DNA of 64,000 nucleotides. Source: Leptospira sp. GIMC2001 (GTDB taxonomy: Bacteria; Spirochaetota; Leptospiria; Leptospirales; Leptospiraceae). This document shows, piece after piece, positions 18,833 to 28,462 of the stretch (position 1 is the first letter of the stretch; every line of letters starts with the position of its first letter). Made by a program: the position numbers and the translations under genes. Where the stretch lies: assembly GCF_028462125.1 (NCBI RefSeq), contig NZ_CP115468.1, forward strand, positions 3,155,559 through 3,219,558. Direction: 5' to 3'. The notes under the pieces are model-generated. The model had not been told where the DNA came from. It ran no database searches and saw only the letters and a program-made list of their open reading frames with translations.

Positions 18833-19147
18833 ATGGCTCAGTTCTATGATGATGTTTACAAAATAGTAAAACAAATCCCTGTCGGGAAAGTAACGAGTTA
18901 TGGCAGAGTCGCAGTCATGCTTGGCAAACCTCGAGCAGCTAGAGCTGTCGGTTACGCTTTGAACGCTCTCAAGAAGGACTCACTCCAAGATATACCTTGG
19001 CAACGCGTAATCAATGGCCAAGGACGTATTAGTTTTAAAGGTGATAGCATCCGTGCAAAATTACAAAAAGAACTTTTGCTTTCGGAGGGAATTCAATTTG
19101 GAAAGGATGGAACAGTTGATCTAAAAGTATTTGTCTGGCCTCAATAA
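18833..19147 (+). CDS. Alkyltransferase-like protein (ATL), Cys-less MGMT homologue
   Basis: A 104-residue protein matching the DNA-binding domain of O6-alkylguanine-DNA alkyltransferases (IPVGKVTSYGRVA, GKPRAARAVGYAL). In true MGMT the active site is PCHRV; here it is PWQRVI (residues 55-60), with Trp56 in place of the acceptor Cys. This is the hallmark of ATL proteins, which bind O6-alkylguanine, flip it out and hand the lesion to nucleotide excision repair rather than repairing it. Arg37 in the ARAVG segment matches the Arg finger. It stands alone, divergent from the DUF455 gene. Confidence 0.92.
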   Translation: MAQFYDDVYKIVKQIPVGKVTSYGRVAVMLGKPRAARAVGYALNALKKDSLQDIPWQRVINGQGRISFKGDSIRAKLQKELLLSEGIQFGKDGTVDLKVFVWPQ

Positions 19148-19200
19148 ATCTTTACCAAAAAAAGATGTGACAAAATATACGGAAACTATGTTATACATTC

Positions 19201-20898
19201 ATGTTACTTTTCAATCCAAAATCTCCTTCTTGGAAGGGTTTCGACGAAGACACTCAGTCTATCTTTAATAAAACAATTCAGTTCTTCGAATCAAAAGGTC
19301 GCAGCCAAATGAAAGCTGAAGATCATGCAGCCACTTGGCCTCAGGATTTTATAGACTTTATTGGAGAGTCCAAATTTTTATCAAAATTTTTAACACCTAC
19401 ACAATATGGCAATGATGGCTGTAGATATGATATCGCAAGAAATACTCAAATGAGTGAAATTCTTGGATTCTATTCATTATCACATTGGTACCCTTGGCAA
19501 GTTTCGATTTTAGGAACAGGACCAATCTGGATGAGCAAGAATGATAAGGTCAAAAAGCGAGCGGCCGATGCACTTGCTTCTGGAGGAGTTTCTGCTTTTG
19601 GTTTATCCGAGAAAGAGCATGGAGCTGATTTAATAAGTACTGATATGAAACTTATGGACAACGGTAATGGAAAATATACCGCCAAGGGTAAAAAGTTTTA
19701 TATAGGAAACGGAAATATTGCGTCCATTCTGTCCGTTTTTGGTAAGGTAAATGGAGGTCGTGAATTTGTATTCTTTACCGCTTCGGCGAAGCACCCAAAA
19801 TTCAAATTATTGCAGAACGTTGTGTTCTCTCAAAAGTATGTCGCAGAATTTGAGTTAGATGATTATCCTATTGAGAATGATGATATCTTATGTCGAGGAC
19901 GAGATGCGTGGGATGCAGCACTTGGTACAGTTGCGTTCGCTAAATTCAATCTTGGACTCGCATCAACTGGTATTGCAACCCATGCTTTCTATGAAGCCGT
20001 TCAACACGCATCCAATCGAAAGCTGTATGGAAATGTTGTAACAGATTTTCCTCATATCCGGCAATTGCTTTCTGAAGGTTATGCAAGACTCTGTGCTATG
20101 CGATTATTTTGTTATCGTGCGAAGGACTATCTTCTTACAGCCTCTGCAACAGATCGTAGATATCTTCTCTGGACACCGATGACCAAGATGAAAGTCACAC
20201 TTCAAGGAGAAGAAGTGATAAATCTTATCTGGGATGTGATTGCAGCTAGAGGTTTTGAGAAAGACTTGTATTTTGAATCGGCAACTCGAGATATTCGTAT
20301 GTTGCCTAAGCTTGAAGGAACTGCACATGTAAATATGGTATTGGTCATTAAATTTATGGAATCTTTTCTCTTCGGCAATGAGAAAGTACAAAATGTTCCA
20401 TCTTCCAATAATCCATCTCAGCAAGATTTTCTTTTCAATCAAGGATCCACTACCAAGGGATTAGAAACTGTTCCTTTTGGTGACTGGCGAAGAGCATACG
20501 AAGGATTCAATGAGCCAAATGTAAAATTATTTATTGAGCAATCCGAAACTTTTGTTCAAATGCTAAAAGATGCAGGCCCAAGTCCGGATCAATCCAAAGA
20601 TTTAGACTTCATGCTAGCTGTGGGAGAACTATTCACATTGATTGCATATGGTAGCTTAATTTTGGAACAATCTAAAATTGATTCAATACCTTCAGAAATT
20701 ATTGATCAAATCTTTGAATTCCAAGTAAAAGATTTTGGCAAGCATGCTCTTACTTTAAGTCAAAAAAATTCTACAACGGAGAATCAAGTTCAATATTGTC
20801 ATAAACTTTTAAAGAAACCAAAAATAGATTCAGTTCGATCAGAAAAAATTCACCAAATGTTTATGAAAGAAGGCAATTCATACCAGATGAATAATTAA
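19201..20898 (+). CDS. Acyl-CoA dehydrogenase
   Basis: A 565-residue FAD enzyme of fatty-acid oxidation type. The middle domain has SAFGLSEKEHGADL and the glycine-rich TAKGKKFYIGNG, where FAD and substrate bind. The C-terminal helical domain has ASNRKLYGNVVTDFPHIRQL and ARGFEKDLYFESATRD, then the LEGTAHVN segment near where the catalytic Glu region lies. It is longer than classical 380-residue enzymes because of an N-terminal extension and a roughly 150-residue C-terminal tail. The acyl chain preference cannot be deduced. The start ATG has only a weak upstream GGA. The patatin-like gene follows after 46 bases in the same direction, so lipid breakdown may link the two. Confidence 0.88.
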   Translation: MLLFNPKSPSWKGFDEDTQSIFNKTIQFFESKGRSQMKAEDHAATWPQDFIDFIGESKFLSKFLTPTQYGNDGCRYDIARNTQMSEILGFYSLSHWYPWQVSILGTGPIWMSKNDKVKKRAADALASGGVSAFGLSEKEHGADLISTDMKLMDNGNGKYTAKGKKFYIGNGNIASILSVFGKVNGGREFVFFTASAKHPKFKLLQNVVFSQKYVAEFELDDYPIENDDILCRGRDAWDAALGTVAFAKFNLGLASTGIATHAFYEAVQHASNRKLYGNVVTDFPHIRQLLSEGYARLCAMRLFCYRAKDYLLTASATDRRYLLWTPMTKMKVTLQGEEVINLIWDVIAARGFEKDLYFESATRDIRMLPKLEGTAHVNMVLVIKFMESFLFGNEKVQNVPSSNNPSQQDFLFNQGSTTKGLETVPFGDWRRAYEGFNEPNVKLFIEQSETFVQMLKDAGPSPDQSKDLDFMLAVGELFTLIAYGSLILEQSKIDSIPSEIIDQIFEFQVKDFGKHALTLSQKNSTTENQVQYCHKLLKKPKIDSVRSEKIHQMFMKEGNSYQMNN

Positions 20899-20944
20899 TT
20901 GTAGACCAAATTCTCAGTAAAAATTTTAAAGTAGATCTTAGATT

Positions 20945-21946
20945 ATGAATCTTCCTACAGCGAAACCAAACAGTCGAGTTCTGTTAGTTGAAGGTGGTGG
21001 AATGAAGGGCGCCTTCGCTGGCGGAGTTCTCACATCGATGAATAATCTATTGCCTGCTCAGTATTTTGACCTCATCGTAGCTGTCTCATCGGGTGCTTGC
21101 AGCGCAGCTTACTATGCTACAACTCCTAAACCTGATCCAATACGAGGGGAAGAACTTCTGGAAATATGGAGAAGCGAACTTGCAGGACGCAGATTGATCT
21201 GGATTCTAAATCCACTGCGTGGACGAACACTTCTTGATCAAAATTTTCTGGTAGATCAATTGTTCCGCGATAAGTATCCGTTATCAAAAGAAAATTTTGA
21301 GAAACAAGGGCTACCTGAATTTAGAGTTGCAGTTTACAATCTGAGAAAAAGAAGAATCGATTATATTCGTGCCAACGAAAATAATATATTTAGCTTACTC
21401 AAGGCTGCAACGGCATTGCCAATCGCAACCAAAGGCAAGCACCTAGTTGATGGTTCTCTTTATTGCGATGCAGCTATTGTAAATCCTCTTCCACTCAATC
21501 ATCTGATTGAATCAGGCTACAAAGATATCACAGTTGTAATGAATTCTCCTGTACTAATGCAATCAACGCCTCTTGCTGGTTTTACTAGATTTCTTTCCTT
21601 TCCTCTAGATCGTAAAATTTCTAGGATGATGAAGAAATTTCATCATTTTTATTTCAACCAAAGTCGGTTAATATCGAAAAAGCCACCAGAAGGTGTCAAA
21701 ATTCTAACAATTGCACCAAGAGAGCCGCTTCCTTTAGGTCTTGTAACAACCAAACAGAGATTACTCGAAGAATCTGTTGAAATTGGAAAAGCCTATGGAT
21801 TAGAATATGCCGAAAAGATTCTTGCATCATCGAAATCTACAAAATCAAAAAATCTACCATCAGATCCAAAGAAAAAATTAGCGAATCAGAAAAAAGTTAC
21901 CAGACAAAAGCAATCGGTATCATACAAAAAAATAAAAACAAAGTAA
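20945..21946 (+). CDS. Patatin-like phospholipase
   Basis: A 333-residue patatin-fold lipid acyl hydrolase. The oxyanion-hole sequence is VEGGGMKGAFAGGVL (residues 15-29). The nucleophile elbow is AVSSG with Ser48 as the likely nucleophile; the first Gly of the usual GxSxG is Ala here. The catalytic Asp is in VDGSLYCDAA, where DGS replaces the usual DGG/DGA. It lacks a signal peptide, so a cytoplasmic or membrane-surface enzyme is likely. The last 60 residues are Lys/Ser-rich and low complexity. It follows the acyl-CoA dehydrogenase gene, which fits release and use of fatty acids. Confidence 0.87.
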   Translation: MNLPTAKPNSRVLLVEGGGMKGAFAGGVLTSMNNLLPAQYFDLIVAVSSGACSAAYYATTPKPDPIRGEELLEIWRSELAGRRLIWILNPLRGRTLLDQNFLVDQLFRDKYPLSKENFEKQGLPEFRVAVYNLRKRRIDYIRANENNIFSLLKAATALPIATKGKHLVDGSLYCDAAIVNPLPLNHLIESGYKDITVVMNSPVLMQSTPLAGFTRFLSFPLDRKISRMMKKFHHFYFNQSRLISKKPPEGVKILTIAPREPLPLGLVTTKQRLLEESVEIGKAYGLEYAEKILASSKSTKSKNLPSDPKKKLANQKKVTRQKQSVSYKKIKTK

Positions 21947-22064
21947 AAATAAATTATATAATTGTTTCGTATCATAGCATTAGTCGATGATTGAAATAAA
22001 GCAGTGAAAAACTATTCACTCATCATAGGTTGTAGATTCAATACGATTCTAAAAACTTTGAGTG

Positions 22065-22628
22065 CTAGATTTTTAATTCAGCAATGATTTGGTTGGCTTT
22101 CTCAATAAATTGTTTCTCTTCTTCTTCCGAGAACGGACCAAACTCGCCTCTCTTCATTCTATCCGCAAGAAAAATATATTCAATGCTTCCAGCTATTGTC
22201 ATCTGAGGTTTTGCTTTATTTGGATAGATCTTCAATTCACCACCATTTGAGACGACCAGAGATCTTGGTGGAATTTTCTTGCCACCTCGAATGATACATC
22301 CAGCTGTAATTTGTGCTCCGTCGCCAATCTCTGCTGAATCTAGAATTACACAACCAATTCCGATCAAAACTCCCTTCCCTATTTTGCAACCATGAATCAT
22401 TGCATTGTGACCAACTAACGTCCACTCTCCGATATCTATTCCGGATCTAGAATCAGTATGTAGAGTTGAGTTGTCTTGAATATTCACATAACTTCCAATA
22501 TTGATTCTATTCATATCGGCACGAATAACAGCTCCCGGCCAGATGGAAACTGAATCACCCAGACTCACATCACCTATAATCGTTGCTTGATTGTGTACAT
22601 AAGGTTCGGTTAATTTTGGAATTTGCAT
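22065..22628 (-). CDS. Gamma-carbonic-anhydrase-like hexapeptide-repeat protein
   Basis: A 187-residue left-handed beta-helix protein. Repeated hexapeptide turns run from about residue 12 to 125 (IIGDVSLGDSVSIWPGAVI, IGDGAQITAGCII). The His residues expected to hold a metal ion are in NSTLHTD and VGHNAMIHGCKIG, as in gamma-carbonic anhydrases such as CamH/YrdA. The C-terminal helix (EEEEKQFIEKANQIIAEL) is typical. Whether it hydrates carbon dioxide or is a catalytically silent relative is not known from sequence. It lies downstream of pheT on the same strand with a 59-base gap. Confidence 0.88.
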   Translation of the reverse strand: MQIPKLTEPYVHNQATIIGDVSLGDSVSIWPGAVIRADMNRINIGSYVNIQDNSTLHTDSRSGIDIGEWTLVGHNAMIHGCKIGKGVLIGIGCVILDSAEIGDGAQITAGCIIRGGKKIPPRSLVVSNGGELKIYPNKAKPQMTIAGSIEYIFLADRMKRGEFGPFSEEEEKQFIEKANQIIAELKI

Positions 22629-22687
22629 AGAACTTATACCTTTAAACTATCACTCGAATTAGCCATCCAATTTATTGTATCATATAA

Positions 22688-25237
22688 TTAACGTATTACA
22701 AATTGATTGTCTTTTGCAATTTGTAAAAGTTGATCTGATATCTCTTTAAGTCTTTCTTGGGTAAATGTTTTATCTTTAGGGGTCAAGGCAAATCGGTAAG
22801 TCACGGATCTTTTGCCCACTTCTAAATTACCACCTCGGAATTCATCATGCACCCATACTTCGTCTAATTCAGGAATTTTTGAGTTTTTTACAAGTTCGGC
22901 ATAGGTTTCAGTTGCAAATGATTGATCAATCACAATGGAAATATCTAATTGACCTTGCGGAAAAAGTGATGGCGCGACAAAAAAATTGATCTTTGAAGAA
23001 TCGGATATACCCTTCGCTAAAGCACTGATATCCAGTCTTCCCATAACTGGACGCTTTCTTAAATATTTAATATCCGCTATTCGATTGTGTAAGATTCCCA
23101 TCTCTCCAATCTCAACCCCATCAACGATCAACATCAAAGAAGCATGAGGATGAAAATAAACTTTAGATTTTTCAATCCATGAATAATTTCTTACACCGAT
23201 TCCGATTAACAGATTCTCCAAATGTGATCTTAGTGTAATAAATTGTTCTTGGAGATTCAGTCTCTCATCTTCAGATTTGGTGCTTGAACCAGAAGTTCTT
23301 ATGCTACCCATCGAAAGAAAAGCAAGCCAGCGATCTTCCTTAGGCAAGCCGTCTTTATCTCGATTGCTATTGTCATATGTTCTTCCAATCTCAAACAGCC
23401 CAAAACTTTCGAAGCGATCTTGATTGAACACAGCTGACTTTAAAATGGACGGGTAGATCGATGTCCTAAGTACAGATTGTTCGGCTGGCATCTCATTCGC
23501 TAGCATTACAATATGCTTATTTTCGTAGGCTTGATTTGCCGACTCTCCGTGTGTCTGATTATCTATTTCGAAATTTGCATCTTCCAATGAAGCAAAACTA
23601 TAATTGAAGACTTCATGAAATGCTAAATTTAATGCAAAAATTGTTTTTAATCTTTTTTCTAGATCGCGAATTGGATTGGGGATCGGTGTCTCAAGATTGA
23701 GAGCAAGAGGAACAGTTGCAATATTCGCATAACCAATGGTTCGTCCAATTTCTTCCACCAAATCTTCTGGTAAAGTAACATCATAATTATGTCTGTATCT
23801 TGGAACAACAACAGAGATCTTCTCATCCTTTAAAATTTCAACTTCGAATCCTAGTCGATGTAAAATATCAAGAACAGCATTAGTTTCAATGTCTTTACCT
23901 AGTTTTCTTCTTAAGAAACCAATATCTGTGTTGATGATAACTTTCTTCTCTTCTGTGTTATTGAATCCTTGCGGAATTCCGACTACTAGATCTGGATTGC
24001 CATTCTCTCGCAATAGTTGAATAGCTCGATTGATAACCGGCAGACAAGTAAAACTATCAAGACCCTTTTCATATCTTACCGCTGCGTCTGATCGGATTCC
24101 TGTTTTCTTAATTGATCGCCTAACATCTTCTCGTTTAAACACCGCCGATTCTAGCACTAAACCTTCAGTGCTCTCAAATACTGCAGATTCCATTCCACCC
24201 ATGACACCTGCAATAGCTACAGGATTGCCACCAGACCTTATCAATAAAACATCGGGAGTTAAAACTGGTTCTGATTCATCCAATAAGAGAAATTTTTCGT
24301 TTTCTTTTGCGAAGCTTACATCAATTGCCCGATCGGATAATTTAGCTCTATCGAAAAAATGAGTTGGCTGACCACATTCTAACATTAAATAGTTGGATAC
24401 ATCTACCACATTGGATATAGATTTGATTCCACATTTAATCAGGCGAGATCTAAATTTGGTAATGGACGCCTGAATTTTAACTTTGCCAATGGGAACAGCA
24501 AAGTATGCATGAGCTGTATCAGATTTATTGACAGCTATGCGATCATTCTCATCTTGCAATACACTCTTATCCAACTCACCATTCCAAGCCAATGGATTGA
24601 ACTTGAGAGGTCTTCCATATTGAGCCGCAATCTCTCTTGCAAAACCAAAATGACTCCATAGATCCGGACGATGTGTAATGGATTTATTATCTATGTCTAT
24701 TATAATGTCTTGAAATCCAAGTTGTTCACGAATGGATTTTCCAAGCTCAAATTTTTGCGAAGCGTTTTTCTGAGCTATATCGGATGATTTACTGCTGCTT
24801 GAATCAACTGACGCATTAGTTCCCGAATTCAGTATCAATACACCAGAATCATCATCGCTGATTCCTAACTCTTTTGCTGAGCACAACATCCCAGAACTCA
24901 TAACACCACGGAGCTCTGATGCGATGATTTTCTTATCACCCAATAAGGTACCCGGTAAAGCTAGAGGGACAACATCACCTAAAGATACATTAGTTGCAGC
25001 TGTAACAATCTGAATCTTTGATTTAGAATCACTAACTTGCAATATACGAAGTTTGTCTGCTTGTGGATGATCTGCGATTTCTTCTATTCTAACTGGAACG
25101 ATTGATTCGAGATGAGGGAGAAATTCGACTGCCTCTTCTGTTTCGCAAATTGATGCATTGATCTTAACAATTATTTCTTCAAGACTTAGATCTTCTAGAT
25201 CCACGAATTCCTTAATCCAATCAAGTGATAATTTCAA
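22688..25237 (-). CDS. pheT: Phenylalanyl-tRNA synthetase beta chain
   Basis: Charges tRNA-Phe as part of an alpha2-beta2 enzyme. The order is normal: N-terminal segment, tRNA-binding OB domain (VRIEEIADHPQADKLRILQ, about residues 47-68), B3/B4 editing region, B5 domain, core domain and C-terminal anticodon-binding domain (FPQGQLDISIVIDQS to the end). At 849 residues it is slightly longer than the usual 800. The excess includes a Ser/Asn-rich insert near residues 140-160 inside the OB domain, unusual in this family. The start is a TTG with a GGGAG six bases upstream. pheS is not adjacent, so the two subunit genes are split in this genome. Confidence 0.95.
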   Translation of the reverse strand: MKLSLDWIKEFVDLEDLSLEEIIVKINASICETEEAVEFLPHLESIVPVRIEEIADHPQADKLRILQVSDSKSKIQIVTAATNVSLGDVVPLALPGTLLGDKKIIASELRGVMSSGMLCSAKELGISDDDSGVLILNSGTNASVDSSSSKSSDIAQKNASQKFELGKSIREQLGFQDIIIDIDNKSITHRPDLWSHFGFAREIAAQYGRPLKFNPLAWNGELDKSVLQDENDRIAVNKSDTAHAYFAVPIGKVKIQASITKFRSRLIKCGIKSISNVVDVSNYLMLECGQPTHFFDRAKLSDRAIDVSFAKENEKFLLLDESEPVLTPDVLLIRSGGNPVAIAGVMGGMESAVFESTEGLVLESAVFKREDVRRSIKKTGIRSDAAVRYEKGLDSFTCLPVINRAIQLLRENGNPDLVVGIPQGFNNTEEKKVIINTDIGFLRRKLGKDIETNAVLDILHRLGFEVEILKDEKISVVVPRYRHNYDVTLPEDLVEEIGRTIGYANIATVPLALNLETPIPNPIRDLEKRLKTIFALNLAFHEVFNYSFASLEDANFEIDNQTHGESANQAYENKHIVMLANEMPAEQSVLRTSIYPSILKSAVFNQDRFESFGLFEIGRTYDNSNRDKDGLPKEDRWLAFLSMGSIRTSGSSTKSEDERLNLQEQFITLRSHLENLLIGIGVRNYSWIEKSKVYFHPHASLMLIVDGVEIGEMGILHNRIADIKYLRKRPVMGRLDISALAKGISDSSKINFFVAPSLFPQGQLDISIVIDQSFATETYAELVKNSKIPELDEVWVHDEFRGGNLEVGKRSVTYRFALTPKDKTFTQERLKEISDQLLQIAKDNQFVIR

Positions 25238-25281
25238 AATATTCTCCCACAGAGTAATGGAAAGTTGCGTGAGTTGTTAAG

Positions 25282-27366
25282 TCAATCGGATTTATGCGAT
25301 TTTAGAAACTTCATAACTTCATCAAAAGGCATAGGCTTCGCATAATAGAAACCCTGAATTATATCCACATCCATATCGCTGAGCAGACTGCATTGTTCAG
25401 AAGTTTCTGCTCCTTCTGCGACCACCTTCAATCCAAGATTGTGACCGAGACTTGTAACCGCACGAACGATCGCTTTACTATCTTCATTTGTTTCCAAATC
25501 CTGAATAAAACTTTTGTCGATTTTTACAGTTTGAACTGGTAATTTTTTCAAATAACCGAGCGAGGAATAACCACTTCCAAAATCATCAATTGTAATAGAA
25601 ATTCCTAATGCACGAACTTTATCTAAGATCTCAATTGCTTGGGTAACGTTTTCCATCAAAGCACTTTCTGTAATTTCAATCTCCAAATTTCTTGCTGCAA
25701 TCTGATTGATATTCATATATTTTTCTAGATTGGAAAGTAGAGATTCATGCTTGAATTGTTTGGTTGAAAGATTTAAGCTAACTTGAAAGTCACGGCTGAC
25801 TAAATTTTTTATTTCCGAGAATTGATGAATTGATTCCTCCATCACCCACTCGCCGATTGGTACGATAAGTCCGGTCTCCTCAGCGATCGGAATAAAATCA
25901 TTCGGTGAGACCATTCCCCTTTCCGGGTGTCTCCATCGAATCAAAGCTTCCATTCCACAATAAGATCCGTCCACTATTCGAAATTTTGGCTGATAATACA
26001 GTTCAAACTGTCTCAGAGTGATCGCTAGCCTGAGATTGTTTTCAATTTCCAATCTTTCTTTAACAAGTATCTGAAGGGATTGAGTAAAATATCCGTAGGT
26101 ATTTTTACCTACTTTTTTAACTTGGTGAAGCGCGTTATCGGCATTTTTCAATAAAGACTCAGGATCTGTTCCATCTTGAGGAAAAATTGCGATTCCCATA
26201 CTAACGCTTGTAAATGCAGAATATTTTTCGATTTGAATTGGTTTGGCTAGAGCTGATTGAATAGACTCACAAACGATCGCTGCATCCGCTTCATTATCAA
26301 GATCAGGAAGAGCAATCATATACTCATCGCCACCTTCTCGAGAGACTAGATCAAAATTGCGTATGGAACCCTTGATTATATCTGCAACAGCTTTAAGAAA
26401 TAAATCACCGAAATTATGCCCAAAAGACTCATTCAAATATTTGAAATTATCTATATCTAATGCAATAACTCCAACTTTATTGTCATGTCGAAGAGCTTCA
26501 TCTAACATTACTTCTACTTTTTCTATAAAGAATTTTTTTCTAGGAAGTCCTGTTAGTTCATCATAATATGCCATATAAGATATCCGATCTTCGGCATTTT
26601 TTCTCTCCGAGATATCACGAAAGCCGACAGCAAGTCCATAGCCTTCTATCGGAATTGGAGTTGCCATTACTTCTAACCAAACTGTATCTGATTCTCTTTG
26701 AAGTCCAAATTCCAATCCTTTAAGACTTTCTTTTTTCTTCAAAGCTTGTAATAATGTAAAATTTCTAGGTAATATTGTTGACCCGTTAGGTGATACAACA
26801 GGCCATCTTCTATGATTCAAAGATCTTTTTAATTTTTTTCCTGCAGGAATTTCGAATATCTGTCTAGCCGTTTCATTGGTTTCTAATATATGTCCCGAGC
26901 TATCTGTAATCGCGATGCCCATGGGAAGATTCTCGAATACGTTTTTGTATTTTACTTGTTGATGGAAAAACTCTTTTTCAATTTCTTTTTGGATTGTGAT
27001 ATTTTGATAAATACCTACGACTTTTTTTTCATTGGGAGTTGAAATGATCGCCCAGGAAAACCATAAATATTTTCCATTCTTAGATCGAATCCGATTCTCA
27101 AAATTTGTAATCAGATTCTTAGCATTTATATGTTCGAAAGCAATTTTTGTATTAGATATATCCTCATCGTGAACAAATTCATTTATGTTATAGGAAGTCA
27201 GTTCGCTTGATTCGTAGTCAATAATCTGATTAAAATCGTCTCCGGACCATAAAATAGTTCCGATTGAATCGAATATGACGAAGTTCTGATTATCACCGCT
27301 TTTTTCAGTGATATTCTTAATTGCATCACTTAGTACAGAATCTATATTGAACTTCCTAATATCCAT
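25282..27366 (-). CDS. PAS-PAS-GGDEF-EAL cyclic-di-GMP enzyme
   Basis: A 694-residue cytoplasmic protein. Two PAS domains lie at about residues 20-130 and 140-260, followed by a GGDEF domain (265-425) and an EAL domain (435-690). The GGDEF motif is GGDEY, acceptable for diguanylate cyclases, and an inhibitory RxxD site (RNFD) sits five residues before it. The EAL part has MEALIRW, IEITES and DDFGSGYSSLGYL, so phosphodiesterase activity is also plausible. Which activity dominates is unknown. The ATG has an AGGA 11 bases upstream. It shares a 253-base divergent spacer with a lipoprotein gene. Confidence 0.92.
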   Translation of the reverse strand: MDIRKFNIDSVLSDAIKNITEKSGDNQNFVIFDSIGTILWSGDDFNQIIDYESSELTSYNINEFVHDEDISNTKIAFEHINAKNLITNFENRIRSKNGKYLWFSWAIISTPNEKKVVGIYQNITIQKEIEKEFFHQQVKYKNVFENLPMGIAITDSSGHILETNETARQIFEIPAGKKLKRSLNHRRWPVVSPNGSTILPRNFTLLQALKKKESLKGLEFGLQRESDTVWLEVMATPIPIEGYGLAVGFRDISERKNAEDRISYMAYYDELTGLPRKKFFIEKVEVMLDEALRHDNKVGVIALDIDNFKYLNESFGHNFGDLFLKAVADIIKGSIRNFDLVSREGGDEYMIALPDLDNEADAAIVCESIQSALAKPIQIEKYSAFTSVSMGIAIFPQDGTDPESLLKNADNALHQVKKVGKNTYGYFTQSLQILVKERLEIENNLRLAITLRQFELYYQPKFRIVDGSYCGMEALIRWRHPERGMVSPNDFIPIAEETGLIVPIGEWVMEESIHQFSEIKNLVSRDFQVSLNLSTKQFKHESLLSNLEKYMNINQIAARNLEIEITESALMENVTQAIEILDKVRALGISITIDDFGSGYSSLGYLKKLPVQTVKIDKSFIQDLETNEDSKAIVRAVTSLGHNLGLKVVAEGAETSEQCSLLSDMDVDIIQGFYYAKPMPFDEVMKFLKSHKSD

Positions 27367-27571
27367 AAAATGCCATCTTCCTTGACAGCTGTTTTCGAGC
27401 CTTTATTTTTTCGCTAATTCCACAGTTTTGCCACATAGAATTTAAGCAAGAAATTATTGATTATTTATCATTTAATCGCTTTCCCGAAACGAAGATTTGC
27501 AATTAGCATTCAATTAATTGTAAAAATCCCAGATAGAACATAAATTATTAAATTCCAAAAATATTGTAACG

Positions 27572-27606
27572 AATTCACAAAAATATCTATACAATTTTTG
27601 TGAATT
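27572..27606. repeat. 13-bp perfect inverted repeat just before a lipoprotein gene
   Basis: Arms 27572-27584 and 27594-27606 are perfect 13-base complements (AATTCACAAAAAT and its reverse) around a 9-base loop. A short T-rich tract follows on the plus strand, and the lipoprotein start lies 14-20 bases on. It could be an operator for one or both divergent genes or a weak terminator-like hairpin in the leader. The rest of the 253-base spacer shows no other clear element. Confidence 0.6.
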
Positions 27607-27625
27607 TTTCTTATCTTGTTTGATT

Positions 27626-28417
27626 ATGATTAACATAATTTCAAACCGAAACCGTACATTTGCAATTGCTATTATAGTAATTTTCGCAAGTATCTTACTT
27701 CCAGGATGTAATATTCATTTCATCCGAGAATTACCACCGATTGATCAATCAATTACTATTAATAAGAAAATTGCAACTGTTGGATTCTATCCTTTCCGAT
27801 ACACAACTTCTGTTTCCGGACAAACAAAAACCACAACTGCATTGTTAAATTATAATCACCCAACAACTAAGCTTGTACAAATTGGGAAACGATTAGATGA
27901 ATACCCAGCTCGCGGACTTAACACTCGAGTACCGCCAGACAAAGTTAAGGCTTTTGTTTTGGACTATTTAACGAAAGTTAAAAGATCTGGAGCGCAAGAA
28001 ATAGAAAAATTGGTAGAAATCAAAGGTGAAGGGGATAAAGCTACATTTCATCTAAAGAATCGTGACGTTGATTATTATATTTTAGGAATTCATGGTCCGC
28101 CATTTGATGAAGATGGTAAAATTGGAAATCTAGGAAGACTTCTGCTAACTGGACATCTATTTTTATTTACACTAGGAACTTCTCCAATCTGGACTACGAA
28201 GGCCGCCGATACTGATATAAAAATTTACGATAAAGACTTAAACTTGGTAGCAGAGAGAAATTATAAAAACCGTTACAATTTACTCGCTGCTTGGTGGGGA
28301 AACTCAGAAGAAGGTTCTCTAAATGAAGAATCTTCTAGTTTTAAACCGAAACTTTACGAGCCGGATCTAGTAGATTTTTATAACGAACTACCAGCTATTC
28401 TTGCTTCAAAAAAATAA
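27626..28417 (+). CDS. Lipoprotein of unknown function
   Basis: A 263-residue protein. The N-terminal hydrophobic segment (AIAIIVIFASILLPGC) ends in a lipobox with Cys28, so it is a lipoprotein, probably facing the periplasm or outer surface. The mature part has no family I recognise; it includes a short hydrophobic segment around residues 165-185 (GRLLLTGHLFLFTLG) and a polar C-terminus. I chose the ATG at 27626; a TTG two codons upstream is also in frame. Neither has a clear ribosome-binding site, as the inverted repeat occupies the leader. It is convergent with recQ. Confidence 0.72.
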   Translation: MINIISNRNRTFAIAIIVIFASILLPGCNIHFIRELPPIDQSITINKKIATVGFYPFRYTTSVSGQTKTTTALLNYNHPTTKLVQIGKRLDEYPARGLNTRVPPDKVKAFVLDYLTKVKRSGAQEIEKLVEIKGEGDKATFHLKNRDVDYYILGIHGPPFDEDGKIGNLGRLLLTGHLFLFTLGTSPIWTTKAADTDIKIYDKDLNLVAERNYKNRYNLLAAWWGNSEEGSLNEESSSFKPKLYEPDLVDFYNELPAILASKK

Positions 28418-28462
28418 TTGATGAACTAGCTCGAATAAGTCGAGATAGAGAAAAGTATTTTA

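Noticed and set aside
22003..22020. AGTGAA/TTCACT hairpin as a terminator after the patatin gene
   Set aside because: Short stem and no T-run.
27367..27571. Possible RNA gene or riboswitch in the divergent spacer
   Set aside because: AT-rich with no conserved RNA pattern apart from the inverted repeat that is reported.
28430..28444. CTCGA/TCGAG hairpin as a terminator between a lipoprotein gene and recQ
   Set aside because: Five-pair stem with no T-run on either strand.
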